Source: Vibrio splendidus (lineage in GTDB: Bacteria; Pseudomonadota; Gammaproteobacteria; Enterobacterales; Vibrionaceae). Taken from it: 64,000 nucleotides of DNA. This document shows positions 1-8,307 of the stretch, piece after piece. Location: NCBI RefSeq assembly GCF_001557875.1, contig NZ_LNRF01000001.1:248001-312000 (forward strand). The letters are read 5' to 3'. A program made the translations under genes and the position numbers. Numbering within the stretch: the stretch's first letter is position 1; each line of letters begins with the position of its first letter. The notes beneath the pieces are model-generated. The model saw only the letters and a list, made by a program, of their open reading frames with translations. It made no database searches and was not told the origin of the DNA.

Positions 1-3
1 CAT
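1..3 (-). CDS. Start codon of a gene running off the left edge
   Basis: On the minus strand an ATG occupies the first three bases. It is preceded by GGAGG eight bases upstream, a near-perfect Shine-Dalgarno sequence. This lies just downstream of the 226-residue exported protein gene on the same strand, so a co-transcribed gene probably begins here. Nothing of its product is visible. Confidence 0.4.
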
Positions 4-69
4 TCCTTTGTCCTCCACTGACCCATCATTCTTAAGCGTTCGCAGTTGTTAATGAGCTTTAGTAAACCG

Positions 70-750
70 CTATTTGGCTTTCGCTATTAGGGCTTTAGCT
101 GTCATTGTCTCGATGTTTCCGGCATCGGTGCTTTCCATTTTTTCAAGCCACACCTGTGCTTGCTCGAAGTCTTCAGCACGAATCGATGCGGTAATGGCAT
201 AACGGTAAATCCACGAGGTTGCAGCGAAATGCTGTTGCTGGAAATCATCTTCCGCGAGTAACGAGAGGAACAGGTCATAACCGCGATCAAAGTGGTTAAA
301 CATGTCTGGCAGAGAGGTGTAAGTCACTGCAGCCATGGCGCGAGTCAGGTAAGAATCTGGCAGCCCTTGAACACGAGGTTGCTCATGAATCGGCTGGTCT
401 TCGTCTTTAAGCAGCACCAATGATTTATCAATGGTCGATAAACCCTTTTCGACATACTTCATCTTGTTCCAAGGTAAGAACGCATCACGGCCCATCAGAG
501 TTTCTGTGCTACCTAGGTAAACCAAAGTCAGTGGCGTGGCACCGTCTTGTTGCAACGTGTCATTAAGGCGTTCGTAAGCCACTTCAACTAGGTCTTCATT
601 GCCTTGCGCCGCTTGGTTGTAGATATCAAGCACGTCTGAACTTGGATTAGCTAGCACCAAAGTGGGTGTAAATGAAACAAGTGCAATCAGTAATGAACGC
701 TTAAGCTGAGAGGTGGTAGAGTTTGAATTAAATAAGTGTGAAATAGTCAT
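70..750 (-). CDS. Exported helical protein of unknown function
   Basis: A 226-residue protein with an N-terminal basic and hydrophobic stretch (about residues 17-34, ending TLVLA before NPSSD) that looks like a Sec signal peptide, so the mature protein is probably periplasmic. The rest is rich in helix-forming residues with TPR-like spacing, but I do not recognise a named family. An AAGGG ribosome site lies about ten bases before the ATG. The next minus-strand gene starts right after it with a strong GGAGG site, so the two are probably one transcript. Function unknown; the exported helical character is the only supported statement. Confidence 0.75.
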   Translation of the reverse strand: MTISHLFNSNSTTSQLKRSLLIALVSFTPTLVLANPSSDVLDIYNQAAQGNEDLVEVAYERLNDTLQQDGATPLTLVYLGSTETLMGRDAFLPWNKMKYVEKGLSTIDKSLVLLKDEDQPIHEQPRVQGLPDSYLTRAMAAVTYTSLPDMFNHFDRGYDLFLSLLAEDDFQQQHFAATSWIYRYAITASIRAEDFEQAQVWLEKMESTDAGNIETMTAKALIAKAK

Positions 751-897
751 GATTTCTAATCCCTTTCAAATGTTGACGTTGAAAGGTTAACTAGAAATTG
801 TCGTGCAATTTTATCAATGCGACGAATGGTAATAACAAGGAGTGAATGGTTGAGTCGGGGCGTGAGTGGTGGGAACAAAAAGCACAAGTAGTGAAAA

Positions 898-926
898 GAT
901 AAAAAGGCTAGGTACGCCTAAAGCCT
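898..926 (-). terminator. Probable terminator of the LysR gene
   Basis: On the minus strand a short stem (GGC/GCC plus TAGG/CCTA with an AA bulge) is followed by a run of five T. It lies just past the LysR stop codon. Confidence 0.5.
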
Positions 927-946
927 CTTATCAACTTCGTAAACTT

Positions 947-1840
947 TCAGCGATCATTGAGCGAAGCTGCAAGGAAATCGATGAACAGTCGTAGTTTGAG
1001 TGGCATTGGATCTCGCTCAGGAAACAATGCATAGACATTCTTCTCTGGCATCAGATAGTTAGGTAGCAAGGGCAGCAATTTCCCAGACTGAATAGGCGCA
1101 TTGGCAATAAAGTCGGGAAGCCTAGCGATCCCAAGCCCTGCCATGGTCGCACACAGTAATGCTTCGCTGTTGTTGACTCGGTAATTGCCTTTCACTACAA
1201 CACTGGTCACCTGATCTTGGTGACCAAAAAACCACTCGGTACTCTCAGATGTATGACGATAGAGCAAAGCGTTGTGTGCACTGAGTTCGCAGACCTCGGT
1301 TGGCATGGACAAACCATTCTCATCAAAATACGTAGGCGAGGCGCAGATAACGCTACGGACGCTGGTTAACCGCTTCGCCACTAAACTCGAGTCATTTAAA
1401 TCCCCAGCTCGAATCGTGACGTCGAATCCTCCTTCGACAATATCGACGTAACCATCATCCATCGTCATGTCGATGTGAATATGAGGATAACGTTTGAGAA
1501 ATTGTGGGATGAGAGGGGCTAATATCAGACGACCAAAAGACATTGGTGCACTAACCCGCAATGTGCCAATTGCCTGATGTTGCTGACTGGTTGCAGCATC
1601 TTCAGCTTTTTGCAGCCAATAATTGGCTTTGGTGAGGTGATCGTAAAACTGCTCACCAGATTCAGTAAGCGATACTTGGCGTGTAGTACGATGCAGCAAA
1701 CGCACTCCAAGGCTCGACTCCAGTTGGATCACCCGTTTGTTGACCGCCGAACGTGACACGCCCAGTTCACGCGCTGCGCCCGAAAAGCTCGATTGTTTTA
1801 CCACCGCAAGGAAATAGGGAATAGCGTCTAAGTGCTGCAT
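947..1840 (-). CDS. LysR-family transcriptional regulator
   Basis: About 297 residues, typical LysR length. The N-terminal winged helix-turn-helix (roughly residues 1-60, with AARELGVSRSAVNKRVIQLE) is followed by a periplasmic-binding-protein-like effector domain from about residue 88. The ATG at 1840 (MQHLDAIPYF) is chosen because it places the HTH at the usual distance; a TTG at 1852 is the alternative. It is divergent from the EamA transporter gene at 1944, a common arrangement in which the LysR protein controls the neighbouring exporter. The effector is unknown. Confidence 0.9.
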   Translation of the reverse strand: MQHLDAIPYFLAVVKQSSFSGAARELGVSRSAVNKRVIQLESSLGVRLLHRTTRQVSLTESGEQFYDHLTKANYWLQKAEDAATSQQHQAIGTLRVSAPMSFGRLILAPLIPQFLKRYPHIHIDMTMDDGYVDIVEGGFDVTIRAGDLNDSSLVAKRLTSVRSVICASPTYFDENGLSMPTEVCELSAHNALLYRHTSESTEWFFGHQDQVTSVVVKGNYRVNNSEALLCATMAGLGIARLPDFIANAPIQSGKLLPLLPNYLMPEKNVYALFPERDPMPLKLRLFIDFLAASLNDR

Positions 1841-1943
1841 GATTGTCGCCAATTTGGATACAGTATGGAGAGTGTAGAGCCTATTCTCTAATCAATCTAG
1901 GTCTATTATGCTGATTTCATCGACTTCAACAATAGAGTAAGAC

Positions 1944-2855
1944 ATGAAATCACTGATAAAACCGGCAGCGGCAAAAAGGCACATTAATGGTATCGGTCGA
2001 CAATTCCAGTCTCCGCTATACGTGGTCAGCATTGGCAGTCTTGTCGCCGTGAATTTTGCGTTAGCCAAATATGCTGTGACCATTGGCATTCCACCGATTG
2101 ATGTCGCGATTATACCGATGGCAGGTGCAGCTATATTGTTGATGACGTTATTGGTTATGCGAGGTCAGCTCAACCGAACGGCATTGGTGCATTACCGTTA
2201 TTATCTTTGGGCTGGTTTACTGGGCGTCGCAATTCCTAATCTAGCGTCAACCTATGCCCTACAATCTCTCAATACCAGTACGTTCAGTGTACTCGTCACT
2301 TTGTCGCCCATCTTTACCTTGTTATTCACCTTACCTTTTCGAGGCTCCTCGTTAACCTGGCGAAAAGTACTCGGGATCATGGTTGGGGTCGTTGCCGCAC
2401 TCTCTGTGACTTTGTCACCACAAATGAACACGTCATCTCCTTGGTCAGCGCTGGCCATTGCGCTACTCGTACCCATATTTTTGGCTGCTGGCAATATCTA
2501 TCGTAGTCGCGCGTTCCCCCCTCTTGCCAATCCAATTGTTCTAGCTGCTGGCATGCTGACACTTCAGAGCATGATATGGCTTCCGTTTACTCATGCGGTC
2601 GATGGTGAATTCATTCCAAACGGAACTGGCGTACTCGCGCTCATGGCAAGCTTATCAGCACTCAGTTATTTACTGACGTTTCGTTTTCAGCGAATCACCG
2701 ATGGGCTGGGCTTTAGCCAAGTGGGAAATGTGGTGACCGTCGTCGGCGTTTCCATTGGGATCACGTGGTATGGCGAGCCATTAACGCTGCAATTGATCGC
2801 AGCCGTAATACTGTTGTTGATAAGCCTGTACTTATTTAATCACGCTAAATCTTAA
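1944..2855 (+). CDS. EamA/DMT-family inner-membrane transporter
   Basis: A 303-residue, strongly hydrophobic protein with about ten predicted membrane spans in two repeats, the layout of the drug/metabolite transporter superfamily (EamA, formerly DUF6). Such carriers usually export metabolites or amino acids; the substrate cannot be read from sequence. The second half contains FRFQRITDGLGFSQVGNVV, typical of the second EamA repeat. It is divergent from the LysR gene and followed 45 bases later by a small SnoaL-like gene, with which it may be co-transcribed. The N-terminal 25 residues are polar and longer than usual, so a later start is possible. Confidence 0.85.
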   Translation: MKSLIKPAAAKRHINGIGRQFQSPLYVVSIGSLVAVNFALAKYAVTIGIPPIDVAIIPMAGAAILLMTLLVMRGQLNRTALVHYRYYLWAGLLGVAIPNLASTYALQSLNTSTFSVLVTLSPIFTLLFTLPFRGSSLTWRKVLGIMVGVVAALSVTLSPQMNTSSPWSALAIALLVPIFLAAGNIYRSRAFPPLANPIVLAAGMLTLQSMIWLPFTHAVDGEFIPNGTGVLALMASLSALSYLLTFRFQRITDGLGFSQVGNVVTVVGVSIGITWYGEPLTLQLIAAVILLLISLYLFNHAKS

Positions 2856-2900
2856 TCTCGTTCAAATCCAAATTAGTTCAAATTCAAAGGAGCAACTGCT

Positions 2901-3257
2901 ATGTCACCATTAATCGAACAGACAAAACATCTATATCAAATCGTCGACCAAAAGGATGTCCACGCCCTAATGGCACTACTGCATGATGACGTGTCGTTTC
3001 ATTTTTCGAACGCCGCACCAGTAGTAGGAAAGCCAGCTGTCGAAGCGGTCAACGCAGCGTTCTTTGGATCAATTGAATCAATGACGCATACGTTTTCTGG
3101 AATCTACGTAAACGATAATACTGTTGCATGTGAGGGGCAAGTTGACTATGTGCGCCTGAATGGCAGCACCTATGCCGCTAAGTTCGCGACTTTCTTATCT
3201 TTCAATCAGGGGTTGATACATCAATATAAAATCTTTGCGGATGTCTCTGAATTATAA
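2901..3257 (+). CDS. NTF2/SnoaL-like small protein
   Basis: A 118-residue protein with a strong AGGAG ribosome site. The pattern of an N-terminal helix (LIEQTKHLYQIVDQKDVHAL) followed by DDVSFHFSNAAPVVGKPAV and later beta strands matches the SnoaL-like/NTF2-like fold, a small cone-shaped domain found in isomerases, dehydratases and many proteins of unknown role. It follows the transporter gene on the same strand. The specific reaction is unknown. Confidence 0.75.
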   Translation: MSPLIEQTKHLYQIVDQKDVHALMALLHDDVSFHFSNAAPVVGKPAVEAVNAAFFGSIESMTHTFSGIYVNDNTVACEGQVDYVRLNGSTYAAKFATFLSFNQGLIHQYKIFADVSEL

Positions 3258-3366
3258 TGCCGGCAAACTTTAAGTAAGCATGTTTGCCCAATTGAGAGCC
3301 TCAGAGCTAGCAATTTGCCTATTCTTCTATACGAAGACTGGGAATTCACCAAAGCACAACCCAAAC

Positions 3367-3396
3367 AAAAATAGCCGCTAATCAGCGGCTATTTTT
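3367..3396. terminator. Bidirectional terminator
   Basis: A perfect 7-bp stem AGCCGCT / AGCGGCT with an AATC loop is flanked by an A run on the left and a T run on the right. It separates the convergent SnoaL-like and dehydrogenase genes and can serve both. Confidence 0.9.
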
Positions 3397-3432
3397 AGTT
3401 ATCTAAACGAAGTTTCTATTACTTCGATCTTT

Positions 3433-4308
3433 CTACTTCTTTGTCTCTTCAACCACGGCTTTCATCAATACTGATGTATCCATGCGGCCTTGTCCTTCGG
3501 CAGACAGTGCCTTGTATGCGTTGTTGGTCTTTTCCGTCAAAGGAAGTTGGATGCCTTGGCGTTCTGCTTCATCTAAGCAGAATCCTAAGTCTTTGATCAT
3601 CCAATCAATTGCGAAGCCAAAATCGAACTTGTCTTGCGCCATTGTGGTCGCGCGATTTTCCATCTGCCATGAACCAGCTGCGCCGTTTTTAAGGCAATCA
3701 ACCAGAGTTGGGATATCCAAACCTGATTTCTCTGCAAGTACTAAGCCTTCAGAAAGACCATTCAATACACCTGCAATGCAGATCTGGTTAACCATTTTCG
3801 CACGTTGGCCTTGGCCGACTTTACCCATCAGAACTGACGATTTACCGTAAGCTTTGAACACAGGTTGAAGATCATTAAAAAGCGCTTGTTCGCCGCCACA
3901 CATAATGGTTAGCACGCCATTTTCTGCGCCCGCTTGGCCACCAGATACTGGTGCATCCATAAAGCGAACACCTGCTTGCTTCGCAGCTACTTCAAGCTCT
4001 TCAGAAAGAACTGCAGATGTTGTGGTGTGATCGACAAGAATCGCGTTTGGCTTCATTGCAGCCAGTGCGCCTGCTTCACTGGTTGTCATGCTGCGCACGT
4101 CGTCATCGTTACCTACACAAACCAAAACCACGTCAGCTTCAGCGACACATTCAGCCACAGATTCTGCCGCTTTACCTTGGTGTTTATCAGCCCAGTCTAG
4201 CGCTTTGCTGTGAGTACGGTTAAATACCGTTACTTCGAAACCGGCTTTGACTAGGTGACCTGCCATTGGGAAACCCATAACGCCTAGCCCTATAAAACTT
4301 ACTTTCAT
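3433..4308 (-). CDS. NAD(P)-dependent beta-hydroxyacid dehydrogenase (GarR/MmsB family)
   Basis: A 291-residue protein. The N-terminal Rossmann motif GLGVMGFPMAGHLVKAG (from about residue 7) and DAPVSGGQAGAENG (from about 119) are hallmarks of the 3-hydroxyisobutyrate / tartronate-semialdehyde reductase family. The catalytic Lys is expected in GQGQRAKMVNQ (about residues 164-174). These enzymes reversibly oxidise short beta-hydroxyacids with NAD(P). The start has an AGGAG site at good spacing. A LysR gene ends only 12 bases upstream on the same strand, so the two probably form an operon and the LysR protein may control the dehydrogenase. The exact substrate cannot be called. Confidence 0.88.
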   Translation of the reverse strand: MKVSFIGLGVMGFPMAGHLVKAGFEVTVFNRTHSKALDWADKHQGKAAESVAECVAEADVVLVCVGNDDDVRSMTTSEAGALAAMKPNAILVDHTTTSAVLSEELEVAAKQAGVRFMDAPVSGGQAGAENGVLTIMCGGEQALFNDLQPVFKAYGKSSVLMGKVGQGQRAKMVNQICIAGVLNGLSEGLVLAEKSGLDIPTLVDCLKNGAAGSWQMENRATTMAQDKFDFGFAIDWMIKDLGFCLDEAERQGIQLPLTEKTNNAYKALSAEGQGRMDTSVLMKAVVEETKK

Positions 4309-4320
4309 TTCTTTCTCCTT

Positions 4321-5223
4321 TTATTTGACCAAACCATCGCTATGAAAAGATCGAACACTCTCAATCAATGCATCAATAAGCAGGGTCAAAGCCTTTGGCT
4401 GATATTTTCTTTCTTTGTACACTAAATATGCTTGGCGATCACCCCGATGATATTCAGGCAGCACTTGAATCAAATTCATGTCTGGGGAGACATGACGAAA
4501 AGGCAATGAAGCAAGCCCCAAGCCTTTTTGTGCCGCGGCTGCCACCGCATGAATATCGTTGACAATAAACTTAGGTTTAATCGTGATCATCTGCTCTAAG
4601 CTGTCGGACTTGTAGAGCGGCATATCAAACACATCATCGACGTTAATCCAATCTTGAAGCTCTAGGTCGTCCGGCTTTTCTATTGTTTCACGCGAATCTA
4701 AGTATTCCCGACTCGCGAAAAATCCGTGTTTGGCTTTGAAAAGTGGTCGAGCAATCATGCCTTCCATATCCGAGATCTTAAATGTGATCAGTAAGTCACG
4801 ATCGGTCTGTGGAATAAGCTGCTGCTGGCTCAGGGTTAGGTCGAGCTGAACGTTTGGATATTCAGTGAGGAATTGCTCTACCGTCGACCGTAGAAAGCCA
4901 CTGTAGAAGTTATGAGGCACGGCGAGCTTTATCTTACCTTGGATAGCGTCACGCTCTTCCAGCAAGCTATTAAAGCCTTGATGGATAGACTCCATGCCGC
5001 TGCTCAGTGCAGAAAAAGCCGCCTCACCGTCTTTGGTGGCCACCAGCTCACGACCTTTCTTTTCTAAAAGTCGGATATTGAGGCGATCTTCCAATGCAGT
5101 TAACCGACGCGACATTGTCGACACAGGCAATTGGAGCCGTTTCGAAGCCGATAGCAAAGAGCCCTCTTCAACCACTGCACAGAATAAGAACAGATCATCA
5201 ATGTTTCCAAATATGGAATTCAT
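4321..5223 (-). CDS. LysR-family transcriptional regulator
   Basis: About 300 residues from the ATG at 5223 (MNSIFGNIDDLFLFCAVVEE). A start at 5250 would add nine residues with no better ribosome site. N-terminal HTH with SASKRLQLPVSTMSRRLTALEDRL, then a LysR substrate-binding domain from about residue 85. It sits directly upstream of the GarR-like dehydrogenase gene on the same strand, 12 bases apart, which suggests co-transcription. The HTH sequence resembles the CrgA/DsdC-like subgroup common in Vibrio; the effector is unknown. Confidence 0.9.
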   Translation of the reverse strand: MNSIFGNIDDLFLFCAVVEEGSLLSASKRLQLPVSTMSRRLTALEDRLNIRLLEKKGRELVATKDGEAAFSALSSGMESIHQGFNSLLEERDAIQGKIKLAVPHNFYSGFLRSTVEQFLTEYPNVQLDLTLSQQQLIPQTDRDLLITFKISDMEGMIARPLFKAKHGFFASREYLDSRETIEKPDDLELQDWINVDDVFDMPLYKSDSLEQMITIKPKFIVNDIHAVAAAAQKGLGLASLPFRHVSPDMNLIQVLPEYHRGDRQAYLVYKERKYQPKALTLLIDALIESVRSFHSDGLVK

Positions 5224-5308
5224 ACTTCTACATGTGCCTATTTTTCTCATTAATGGATAGATATAACCTTATCCCATCAATAACAGAAAATCACGGGAGA
5301 AGCACAGT

Positions 5309-5539
5309 ATGAACAACAAGCAATTTTGGGTAACCGCGATTTTATCTTCACTGACCATGGCGACCATCATGTCTGGGTTGATTTCTGGCTACAAAATGGG
5401 ATTCAGCCCCGAGTGGCCGCCAATCTGGATGCAAAGCTTTTTCATTGCTTGGCCGTGTGCCATCACGCTCAACCTCACCGTGCTCCCTTTGATTAGGAAA
5501 CTATCAGCATGGATCTGTCGCCCGAGAACGCTTTGTTAA
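5309..5539 (+). CDS. DUF2798-family small membrane protein
   Basis: A 76-residue protein with two hydrophobic segments (about 8-30 and 38-62), separated by the short loop KMGFSPEWPPIWMQ. The pattern SGLISGYKMGF...W...F..AWP.A....V.P..R matches the DUF2798 family of two-span membrane proteins. A GGGAGAA ribosome site precedes the ATG. It is divergent from the LysR gene, so that regulator might also act here. No function is known for the family. Confidence 0.8.
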   Translation: MNNKQFWVTAILSSLTMATIMSGLISGYKMGFSPEWPPIWMQSFFIAWPCAITLNLTVLPLIRKLSAWICRPRTLC

Positions 5540-5557
5540 TTTATAGATCATGGAACG

Positions 5558-5569
5558 ATGATCAAGGGA
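5558..5569 (+). other. Isolated oriII-type iteron-like site
   Basis: ATGATCAAGGGA, preceded by GGAACG, differs at one base from the 12-mer ATGATCAAGAGA found in the origin at 32665. It lies in the non-coding gap after the DUF2798 gene. A single site may be chance. Confidence 0.3.
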
Positions 5570-5659
5570 AGAAAGGGGTAATGCGACTGACAATACTCTT
5601 CTTTAGAAACATACAGACCATTTTGCAATACGCTCCTCTAACCTTTTAGTTATATCCAT

Positions 5660-5690
5660 AAAAAAACCGAGCACTAGGCTCGGTTTTTTA
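5660..5690. terminator. Terminator upstream of yebC end
   Basis: The stem CCGAGC / GCTCGG with a short loop is flanked by six or more A on the left and six T on the right. It can terminate both yebC (minus) and the DUF2798 gene (plus). Confidence 0.9.
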
Positions 5691-5712
5691 ATAACTGTTG
5701 TTACTGTAAAGA

Positions 5713-6429
5713 TTACAGCTCAGCGTTGTGGTAAACCTGCTGAACATCATCACAGTCGTCAAGCATGTCTAAGAACTTCTGGAACTTCTCAGAATCTTCT
5801 TCAGCTACTGGCGTAGTCGTTTGAGGAACGAAAGTGATTTCCTCAACGTCTAGAGTTAGCTCTGGGAACGCAGTGTTTAGTGCAGTCTTCGTTTTGAAGA
5901 ACTCAGTCGTTGGAGCGAATACAGTGATAACACCGTCTTCTAGCTCAACGTCAGTCACGTCTACGTCTTCCATCATTAGCGTTTCTAGAATGATCTCGTC
6001 ATCTTCGCCTTTGAACTGGAATACAGCTTGGTGAGCGAACATGTGAGAAACAGTACCTTCAACACCGATTTTCGCGCCAGTCTTAACGAAACATTGGCGA
6101 ACGTCTTGGAAAGTACGGTTGCCGTTGTCAGTTAGACAGTCAACGATTACGCTTGTGCCACCTGGGCCAAAACCTTCGTAACGAGCTGGTTGGAAGTCTT
6201 CACCGCCGCCGCCGTTCGCTTTATCGATCGCTTTGTCGATAACGTGAGCTGGTACTTGGTCTTTCTTCGCTTTAGCAATCAGGTGCTTAAGAGGTAGGTT
6301 CATGTCTGGGTCAGAGCTGCCGTTCTTAGCCAGTACGTAAATCTCTTTACCGTATTTAGAATAAACTTTAATTTTTGCGCCTGCAGTTTTCGCCATTGAG
6401 GCCTTGCGCACTTCAAAACTTCTTCCCAT
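5713..6429 (-). CDS. YebC/PmpR-family protein
   Basis: A 238-residue protein with the YebC family's characteristic segments [46 protein letters not shown] and [18 protein letters not shown], and an acidic C-terminal half. Members were named as DNA-binding regulators; recent work on the family links it to relief of ribosome stalling, so I call only the family. The N-terminus ([12 protein letters not shown]) is that of the shorter YeeN-like branch. A YebC-type gene is a usual neighbour of rctB on Vibrio chromosome II, which supports the chromosome call. It is monocistronic, with its own terminator. Confidence 0.9.
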   Translation of the reverse strand: MGRSFEVRKASMAKTAGAKIKVYSKYGKEIYVLAKNGSSDPDMNLPLKHLIAKAKKDQVPAHVIDKAIDKANGGGGEDFQPARYEGFGPGGTSVIVDCLTDNGNRTFQDVRQCFVKTGAKIGVEGTVSHMFAHQAVFQFKGEDDEIILETLMMEDVDVTDVELEDGVITVFAPTTEFFKTKTALNTAFPELTLDVEEITFVPQTTTPVAEEDSEKFQKFLDMLDDCDDVQQVYHNAEL

Positions 6430-6525
6430 CGGGATCTTCTCTCTGATTCAATTAACGGTGCAAATTCTAGCAAATTACTGTGTCATTTCAATTCTACAGC
6501 ACTGCTGGGCAAGGTTTGTCTGCGT

Positions 6526-6735
6526 TTATGCGACACCCATTACCCGTTTGTATTTTTCTACAGACTGATCAAACCAAGCCTTTTCTTCTGGGTCACCTAG
6601 CTTCATTGCTTCTTCAACAATGGCTTCAGGGCCACATTTCGCTTGCTTCAGTTTCCATACAAGAAACGATGCTTGCTTATCCAGTTCGATTTTATTTTTC
6701 TCGCTGGGTGGAAGGAGTGAAAGGTTGATAGACAT
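6526..6735 (-). CDS. Small conserved Vibrio protein (DUF3283-like)
   Basis: From the ATG at 6735, preceded by GAAGG at seven bases, the product is 69 residues (MSINLSLLPPSEKNK...YKRVMGVA). An in-frame upstream ATG at 6792 has no ribosome site. The protein is charged and helical with no signal or membrane segment. I believe it matches the small Vibrionaceae family DUF3283, from the LLPPSEK...LDKQASFLVWKLKQ pattern, but could not check. Function unknown. Confidence 0.65.
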   Translation of the reverse strand: MSINLSLLPPSEKNKIELDKQASFLVWKLKQAKCGPEAIVEEAMKLGDPEEKAWFDQSVEKYKRVMGVA

Positions 6736-6985
6736 TGCTAGCCTTCGTCTGTAATACACTTGGCCGAGAAATATATCATAGAGCAGCCTCATAAAACCAA
6801 TACTATGAGTAACAGAAAGGGTTTATGAGACCCGAAACCAAGCAAGTCGCTGATGCAGGTCAAGCTAGTTTGAGAGAAGTTGCGCCCCATGATGAGAAAG
6901 TGTGACGTATTCGACTCACCTAATGAGCCGAATAATGAGGTAATCACATCACTAAGGTTGCAGGAGTAACCCCTAACCTACAAAA

Positions 6986-7324
6986 CTACTCACTCGCGGC
7001 AAACACATCGCAACGTGAGGCGCAGATGAAGTCATTCTTGTGCAGGCCTTTAATTGAATGGCTCCACCAAGTGACGGTGACTTTGCCCCACTCCAATAAG
7101 ATCGAAGGGTGATGGAACTCTTCTTCTGCCAACTCTGACACTTTGTTGCTGAATACCCATGCTTGTTTGTAGTTCTTAAACTTAAACACCTTCTCAAGCT
7201 GCGGGATGCCGTCTCTTTCCATGATCTGCCAATCAGACAACTCCAACAGTAAAGATTGTTGCTCATCTTTACTGAGTGCAATCGCATCGATACTGCAGGC
7301 TTCGCATTTTTGTTCATTCAACAT
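6986..7324 (-). CDS. phhB: Pterin-4a-carbinolamine dehydratase
   Basis: 112 residues from the ATG at 7324 ([13 protein letters not shown]), which has an AAGGA site. The PCD signature [20 protein letters not shown] carries the paired His residues of the active site, and [12 protein letters not shown] completes the family pattern. The enzyme dehydrates 4a-hydroxytetrahydrobiopterin, regenerating the cofactor spent by phenylalanine hydroxylase. Its start overlaps the end of phhA by 11 bases, so the two are translated from one message, as in other gammaproteobacteria. Confidence 0.93.
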   Translation of the reverse strand: MLNEQKCEACSIDAIALSKDEQQSLLLELSDWQIMERDGIPQLEKVFKFKNYKQAWVFSNKVSELAEEEFHHPSILLEWGKVTVTWWSHSIKGLHKNDFICASRCDVFAASE

Positions 7325-8108
7325 GTGTCGGTTCCTTGGGTTCAAAAAGTGGTGGTAGTAACCCCGCGTCTATGGCGAGATCAGCTTGCTGTAATAGGTT
7401 TTCCTGACTGATGTTGAAGAGCTCAGATAGCTCGTCGATTACATAATATTTCGGCTGCATGATGTCGATTCGATAAGGCGTTCTTAACACCGTTTGAAGA
7501 TCGAACCGCTCACGAACCACCAAATCACCGCCCAATGCGTACATGGTTTCCGCCGGAGACGAAAGAATGCCACCGCCATAGATTTTCAGTTGTTGGCCTT
7601 CTTTTACTAAACCGAACTCGACCGTAAACCAATACAAACGGGCCAGATAAGCACGCTGTTTGGATGTCGCCGCTTGGCCTAGTTTTCCATAATGCTCAGT
7701 GAATGCTGCGAAATCAGAATTAGTGAGCATGGCACAGTGGCCGAAAATTTCATGAAAGAAATCAGGTTCTTGTAAGTAATCGAACTCGTCTCGCGTTCTC
7801 AAAAATGTCGCAACCGGGAATTTCTTATTGGCGAGCAAATCAAAGAATCGGTCGAAATCGATCAATGCAGGCACAGGTTGAACTTGCCAACCTGTTGTTT
7901 CCATTAGCACTTTGTTTATCTCTGGAAGCTGGGGAACTCTGTCTAATGGCAGATCCAGCAGGGTCAAACCGTGCAAATAAGCATCGCATGCGCGGTCATT
8001 AATGACGTCCAGTTGCCTTTTCACTAAGTCATGCCAAATGGCGTCTTCTTCGAGGCTCCACTCAACCCATCCCTCTTGGCTCACGGGCTTAGAATGATAT
8101 TGAGTCAT
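7314..8108 (-). CDS. phhA: Phenylalanine 4-monooxygenase
   Basis: A 264-residue bacterial phenylalanine hydroxylase: catalytic domain only, with no regulatory ACT domain. The iron ligands are visible as His119 and His124 in FFHEIFGHC and Glu164 in WFTVEFG. It converts phenylalanine to tyrosine using tetrahydropterin and oxygen, feeding the tyrosine breakdown genes 4 kb away (12077-16066). It is co-transcribed with phhB and divergent from the acetoacetyl-CoA synthetase gene; a TyrR-like box lies in the shared promoter region. A GGAGG-type site precedes the start. Confidence 0.96.
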   Translation of the reverse strand: MTQYHSKPVSQEGWVEWSLEEDAIWHDLVKRQLDVINDRACDAYLHGLTLLDLPLDRVPQLPEINKVLMETTGWQVQPVPALIDFDRFFDLLANKKFPVATFLRTRDEFDYLQEPDFFHEIFGHCAMLTNSDFAAFTEHYGKLGQAATSKQRAYLARLYWFTVEFGLVKEGQQLKIYGGGILSSPAETMYALGGDLVVRERFDLQTVLRTPYRIDIMQPKYYVIDELSELFNISQENLLQQADLAIDAGLLPPLFEPKEPTHVE

Positions 8109-8196
8109 TACACACCTCCTTTCGAATGTCTCACTTTAAGCCTATCTCCACTCCTTATATCCGCCAATTTGCACGACTTTTCTAAATAGGCGCCCG

Positions 8197-8214
8197 TGTA
8201 ACATTTTATTTACA
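8197..8214. promoter_or_regulatory. TyrR-like box between phhA and aacS
   Basis: TGTAAC-N6-TTTACA matches the TyrR consensus TGTAAA-N6-TTTACA at 11 of 12 positions. It lies in the 199-bp gap between the divergent phhA and acetoacetyl-CoA synthetase genes. A TyrR/PhhR-type activator responding to aromatic amino acids is the expected ligand. Confidence 0.6.
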
Positions 8215-8307
8215 CAATTCCACCCCCCCCTTATTTGGCTGATCTTTTGACTTTGTAAAACCTAAATACCAGACTGAAATCGTTAACTTTTTGTTAAAGG
8301 TAAAGGA

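Noticed and set aside
8223..8230. Eight-C tract in the phhA-aacS gap as a phase-variation switch
   Set aside because: A single short homopolymer outside any coding frame; no further support for switching.
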